Shown piece by piece: positions 61,604 to 64,000 of a stretch of DNA of 64,000 nt (position 1 is the first letter of the stretch; the number at the start of each line of letters is the position of its first letter). The translations under genes and the position numbers were made by a program. The stretch is taken from the NCBI GenBank assembly GCA_019217005.1, contig JAHBNG010000026.1, positions 62,001 through 126,000 of the forward strand, written 5' to 3'. The notes under the pieces were generated by a model, which did not search any database, was not told the origin of the DNA, and saw only the letters and a list, made by a program, of their open reading frames with translations. The stretch comes from Chloroflexi bacterium TSY (GTDB lineage Bacteria; Chloroflexota; Anaerolineae; Caldilineales; Caldilineaceae).

Positions 61604-61818
61604 CAGTAGATCCAAATTTGGCGTTTTTGACTATTTTCAGTCGGGAGAGAAGGGATTTTGGGGCCATTTTTTCAGATCTCAGTTGCCAAAAACAGCCAAT
61701 TTCATATCTAGAAATCGCTTAAATTTTACGTAAATGCTAGGTATTGACTGGCAAATACGTATTTATGTCAACTAATTAGCCCAAATTCTCTCTCTAAACC
61801 TGAAATTTGGATCTACTG
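61604..61818. repeat. 215-bp miniature inverted-repeat element, copy 2
   Basis: Same ends as the copy at 39238 (CAGTAGATCCAAATTT and AAATTTGGATCTACTG), same length, about 80% identical, and flanked by the same 5-bp direct repeat AGACT (61599-61603, 61819-61823). It lies just upstream of the glycosyltransferase gene. Confidence 0.88.
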
Positions 61819-61885
61819 AGACTATACTCTGTTTAGACCCGACCGTTACATATCGCTATCTTTCGCTGTCTAATTAACGACCCTC

Positions 61886-63460
61886 ATGAATCTGCGTCTT
61901 TTCCATCTACGCTCATATCAGTCTTACATAAGAATCCGAGGACTTCGCAGCAACATTGCTCTCGCAATTGACTTACATCAATATCTCTGGATTCTCCTCC
62001 CTGTGTCGTTTTTTCTCTATTTATTGTTGCAGGCCCCCCATTTGGAGCTTCGTGATTTCGACTATGATGAAGGCATCAACTTGATGAAATCGATGCTCCT
62101 CAAGAGGGGCTATCTACTTTACAGTGAGATATGGAGTGACCAGCCTCCACTTTTTACTGCCTTACTCTCGTGGACATTTACGCTTTTTGGGGAAACGGTC
62201 AAAACTGCCCGACTCCTCAGCATGACTTTGTCATCTTTATTAGTTGGCTCTATTTTTTTCGTCGTAAAGAGGACGAGTTCAGTTCAAGCTGCAATTATGG
62301 CGGCCGTGTTCCTGATTGTCAGTGAATATTATATACGGCTGAGTGGAGCCGTCATGATCGGTTTACCAGCAATGGCTTTCACCATGTTCTCCCTTGCGGT
62401 GCTCTTTGGCGGTAAACGCTCTTTCTGGCGAGTTGGATTATCTGGTTTTCTGATGGCTTGTGCATTACAGACAAAACTTTTTGCAGGGTTCGCAATTCCT
62501 GCAGTATTCATGCAGCTCTTGATTGTGGATCGTGATGAAACGCCTGCCAGCATCGTCAATCGGATAAAGTTAATGATTGTTTGGATCACAAGTCTACTGC
62601 TCGTCTATCTAATGATTGGTCTCTATTTTCAGTCGCTGAATCTTGACCTCTTATTCTATCCACACTTTGGCGAACAGACACGCAATTTGGGTACATTTAT
62701 CCGCAACAGTACAACTTTTATGCCGAATTTCTATCGGCAGCACTATGCCTATCTCGGGTTTGCAGCGATTAGCGTCGGTTGGGCATTCTTCCACCGAAAA
62801 AGCAAGATACTCTTACCGCTTGTCTGGTTTGCCACAACGTGGGTTGTTCTTTCCTTCCATCGCCCACTTTGGTATCATCACGTGTTACAACTTACAGTTC
62901 CACTCAGTTGGCTCAGCGCATTTTGTGTTGACGCACTGCGAGACTTTGTTGTTTGCCTCATCCCTCAAGACACTCTTGCAACGATGCCTTTTGCAAAACG
63001 CACTCTCATCTCGTCCTGCATTGTTATTGGCCTTTTGCTCATTACGATTTTGTACCCCAAGCCACTGACGGCTCGACAAAATGAGCAATTAAATTTGAAC
63101 CGACCAAATTTTACCGAACCCGCACTCCATCATTTCATTTCTGAATCTGCGAATGACTCTAAAAAGGTGCCCAATTGGGTTTTTACAGACAGGCCCTACT
63201 ATGCATTTGTGGCGAATATACCCGTGCCACCTCCCATTGCCGTATTGAGTCGAAAACGATTGGAAACAGGCATTATAACAGAAGAAATTATGTTGAATGT
63301 CGTTCGAGATTACCAGCCAGAGCATCTACTGTTAGAACGGTTTTTATATACCTATTCTCCCGCTTTCATGGACAACGTGAAGCAAACCTATGATTTGATG
63401 TTTGAAGCGGATCAGGCGCAATATTATCGGCATCAAAATTATCAACGCAAAGATGAATGA
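61886..63460 (+). CDS. GT39/ArnT-like membrane glycosyltransferase
   Basis: A 524-residue polytopic protein with about ten helices. After the first helix the extracellular loop LRDFDYDEGINLMKS contains the Asp/Glu pair characteristic of GT-C glycosyltransferases that use lipid-linked sugars (ArnT, PMT and relatives), followed by YLLYSEIWSDQPPL, which matches the DxPPL-type segment of this family. The C-terminal 100 residues are soluble and extracellular. Substrate unknown. It stands alone, with a repeat upstream and non-coding sequence downstream. Confidence 0.87.
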   Translation: MNLRLFHLRSYQSYIRIRGLRSNIALAIDLHQYLWILLPVSFFLYLLLQAPHLELRDFDYDEGINLMKSMLLKRGYLLYSEIWSDQPPLFTALLSWTFTLFGETVKTARLLSMTLSSLLVGSIFFVVKRTSSVQAAIMAAVFLIVSEYYIRLSGAVMIGLPAMAFTMFSLAVLFGGKRSFWRVGLSGFLMACALQTKLFAGFAIPAVFMQLLIVDRDETPASIVNRIKLMIVWITSLLLVYLMIGLYFQSLNLDLLFYPHFGEQTRNLGTFIRNSTTFMPNFYRQHYAYLGFAAISVGWAFFHRKSKILLPLVWFATTWVVLSFHRPLWYHHVLQLTVPLSWLSAFCVDALRDFVVCLIPQDTLATMPFAKRTLISSCIVIGLLLITILYPKPLTARQNEQLNLNRPNFTEPALHHFISESANDSKKVPNWVFTDRPYYAFVANIPVPPPIAVLSRKRLETGIITEEIMLNVVRDYQPEHLLLERFLYTYSPAFMDNVKQTYDLMFEADQAQYYRHQNYQRKDE

Positions 63461-64000
63461 TATGCAATAGGCTCGTCTATGGAAAAGATCTTGCTCTTCA
63501 GGAATTCAGGGGATTGACAAATTCGAAAATGGCTAGCGCCGGTTGAGTGGCGGAGCCGTATCGAAACCAAAGCGGGTCTATCCCCTGAGATCCGGTTGAG
63601 CCAAAGGTCTTTCTTCCAGAAAGTGTGCAACTATGCGTTCAAACAGTCAAATTATCCGCGAATTACACACGTTCGTCTGATGAACGATGCAATATACCCT
63701 CTTACTTCCTCCTGAATGAATGCCATTCGTAATTGGATTCTTCAAGGGCCGCCTCTCCAACCGACCTGAGAGTCTGAATATTTGTTGACGAAAATTCTAT
63801 ACAAACAACGATCTTGTTTTCGCCTATTTTGTAAGATGAGCAACCCGTTTGTGCCTTATTTCACAAGGTGGTATAATTGCGACGCAATTGGTTCGTGAAA
63901 AATCACACAATCGACAGCCTGTTCCAAAGTGTATACGTAGAGACCGCTCAGCCAGTGAGACTACTCCACTTACACATTTTGGGATACATCCCTCACGATT
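63461..64000. other. Non-coding window end with repeat fragments
   Basis: No gene is seen. GGCTCGTCTATGGAAAAGAT at 63468 and GTGTGCAA...TTACACACGTTCGTCTGATG at 63624-63681 match pieces at 35476 and 35772 and at 19930-20005. At 63920-63990 TTCCAAAGTGTATACG and CACATTTTGGGATACAT form an imperfect palindrome related to 31616-31675. Confidence 0.55.

Noticed and set aside
1..64000. Assembly error as the general explanation for all frameshifts
   Set aside because: The 7.6-kb megasynthase, aconitase, rel, menD/menF and other long genes are uninterrupted, so errors cannot be pervasive; single homopolymer cases remain open.

Overview
The window (about 50% GC by eye) looks like a chromosomal segment of a free-living bacterium, most plausibly a member of the Chloroflexota. 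This is an inference from gene content and style: a Thr/Pro-rich linker in a surface M23 peptidase, a menaquinone (menF-menD) pathway, an M3-family oligopeptidase, fused Cache/solute-binding proteins, and many transposase types and palindromic repeats. No rRNA or tRNA gene was seen, so the taxonomy is tentative.

Positions 1-17,100 (minus strand) hold the downstream-to-upstream end of a hybrid NRPS-polyketide gene cluster. In transcription order it encodes an arginine amidinotransferase (split by a frameshift), a free acyl carrier protein, a free ketosynthase, a crotonyl-CoA reductase-like enzyme, a 2,521-residue A-PCP-KS-AT-DH-KR-ACP megasynthase, and a KS-AT-DH-(spacer)-ER polyketide synthase that is frameshifted and runs off the window. 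The plan (amidinotransferase plus an A-PCP loading module without condensation domain) parallels the start of cylindrospermopsin assembly, which suggests a guanidino-acid-primed polyketide.

Positions 17,250-20,080 are mobile-element debris: an IS5-type remnant, a nested palindromic repeat, and an IS1-like element with 8-bp target duplication. Positions 20,089-35,180 are mostly housekeeping: aconitase, oligoendopeptidase F, a winged-helix regulator with a degenerate receiver, Rel (p)ppGpp synthetase/hydrolase, MiaA, YraN, RNase HII, L19, TrmD, an M23 peptidase and an ArsR regulator.

Positions 35,992-41,079 form a sulfur-transfer operon: tandem rhodanese, YeeE/YedE transporter, a TusA-like protein whose catalytic Cys codon is an in-frame TGA (candidate selenoprotein), then, after an inserted transposon, a lipoprotein rhodanese. 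RNase HI, menD and menF follow. Positions 45,581-51,700 hold an mscS gene with an in-frame TAG, a head-to-head pair of IS110 elements with covarying candidate bridge RNAs, and a NaChBac-like channel with an unusually acidic filter. Positions 51,891-61,490 hold two large fused solute-binding proteins, a rearrangement scar where two genes lost their 5' ends at a pair of palindromic elements, an IS1595-type element and a second copy of the transposon found in the sulfur operon. A GT39-like membrane glycosyltransferase closes the window.

Frameshifts and premature stops are common, but concentrate in mobile and accessory genes. The long housekeeping genes and the 7.6-kb megasynthase are open throughout, so most lesions are more likely real decay than sequencing error, though homopolymer-associated ones need checking.
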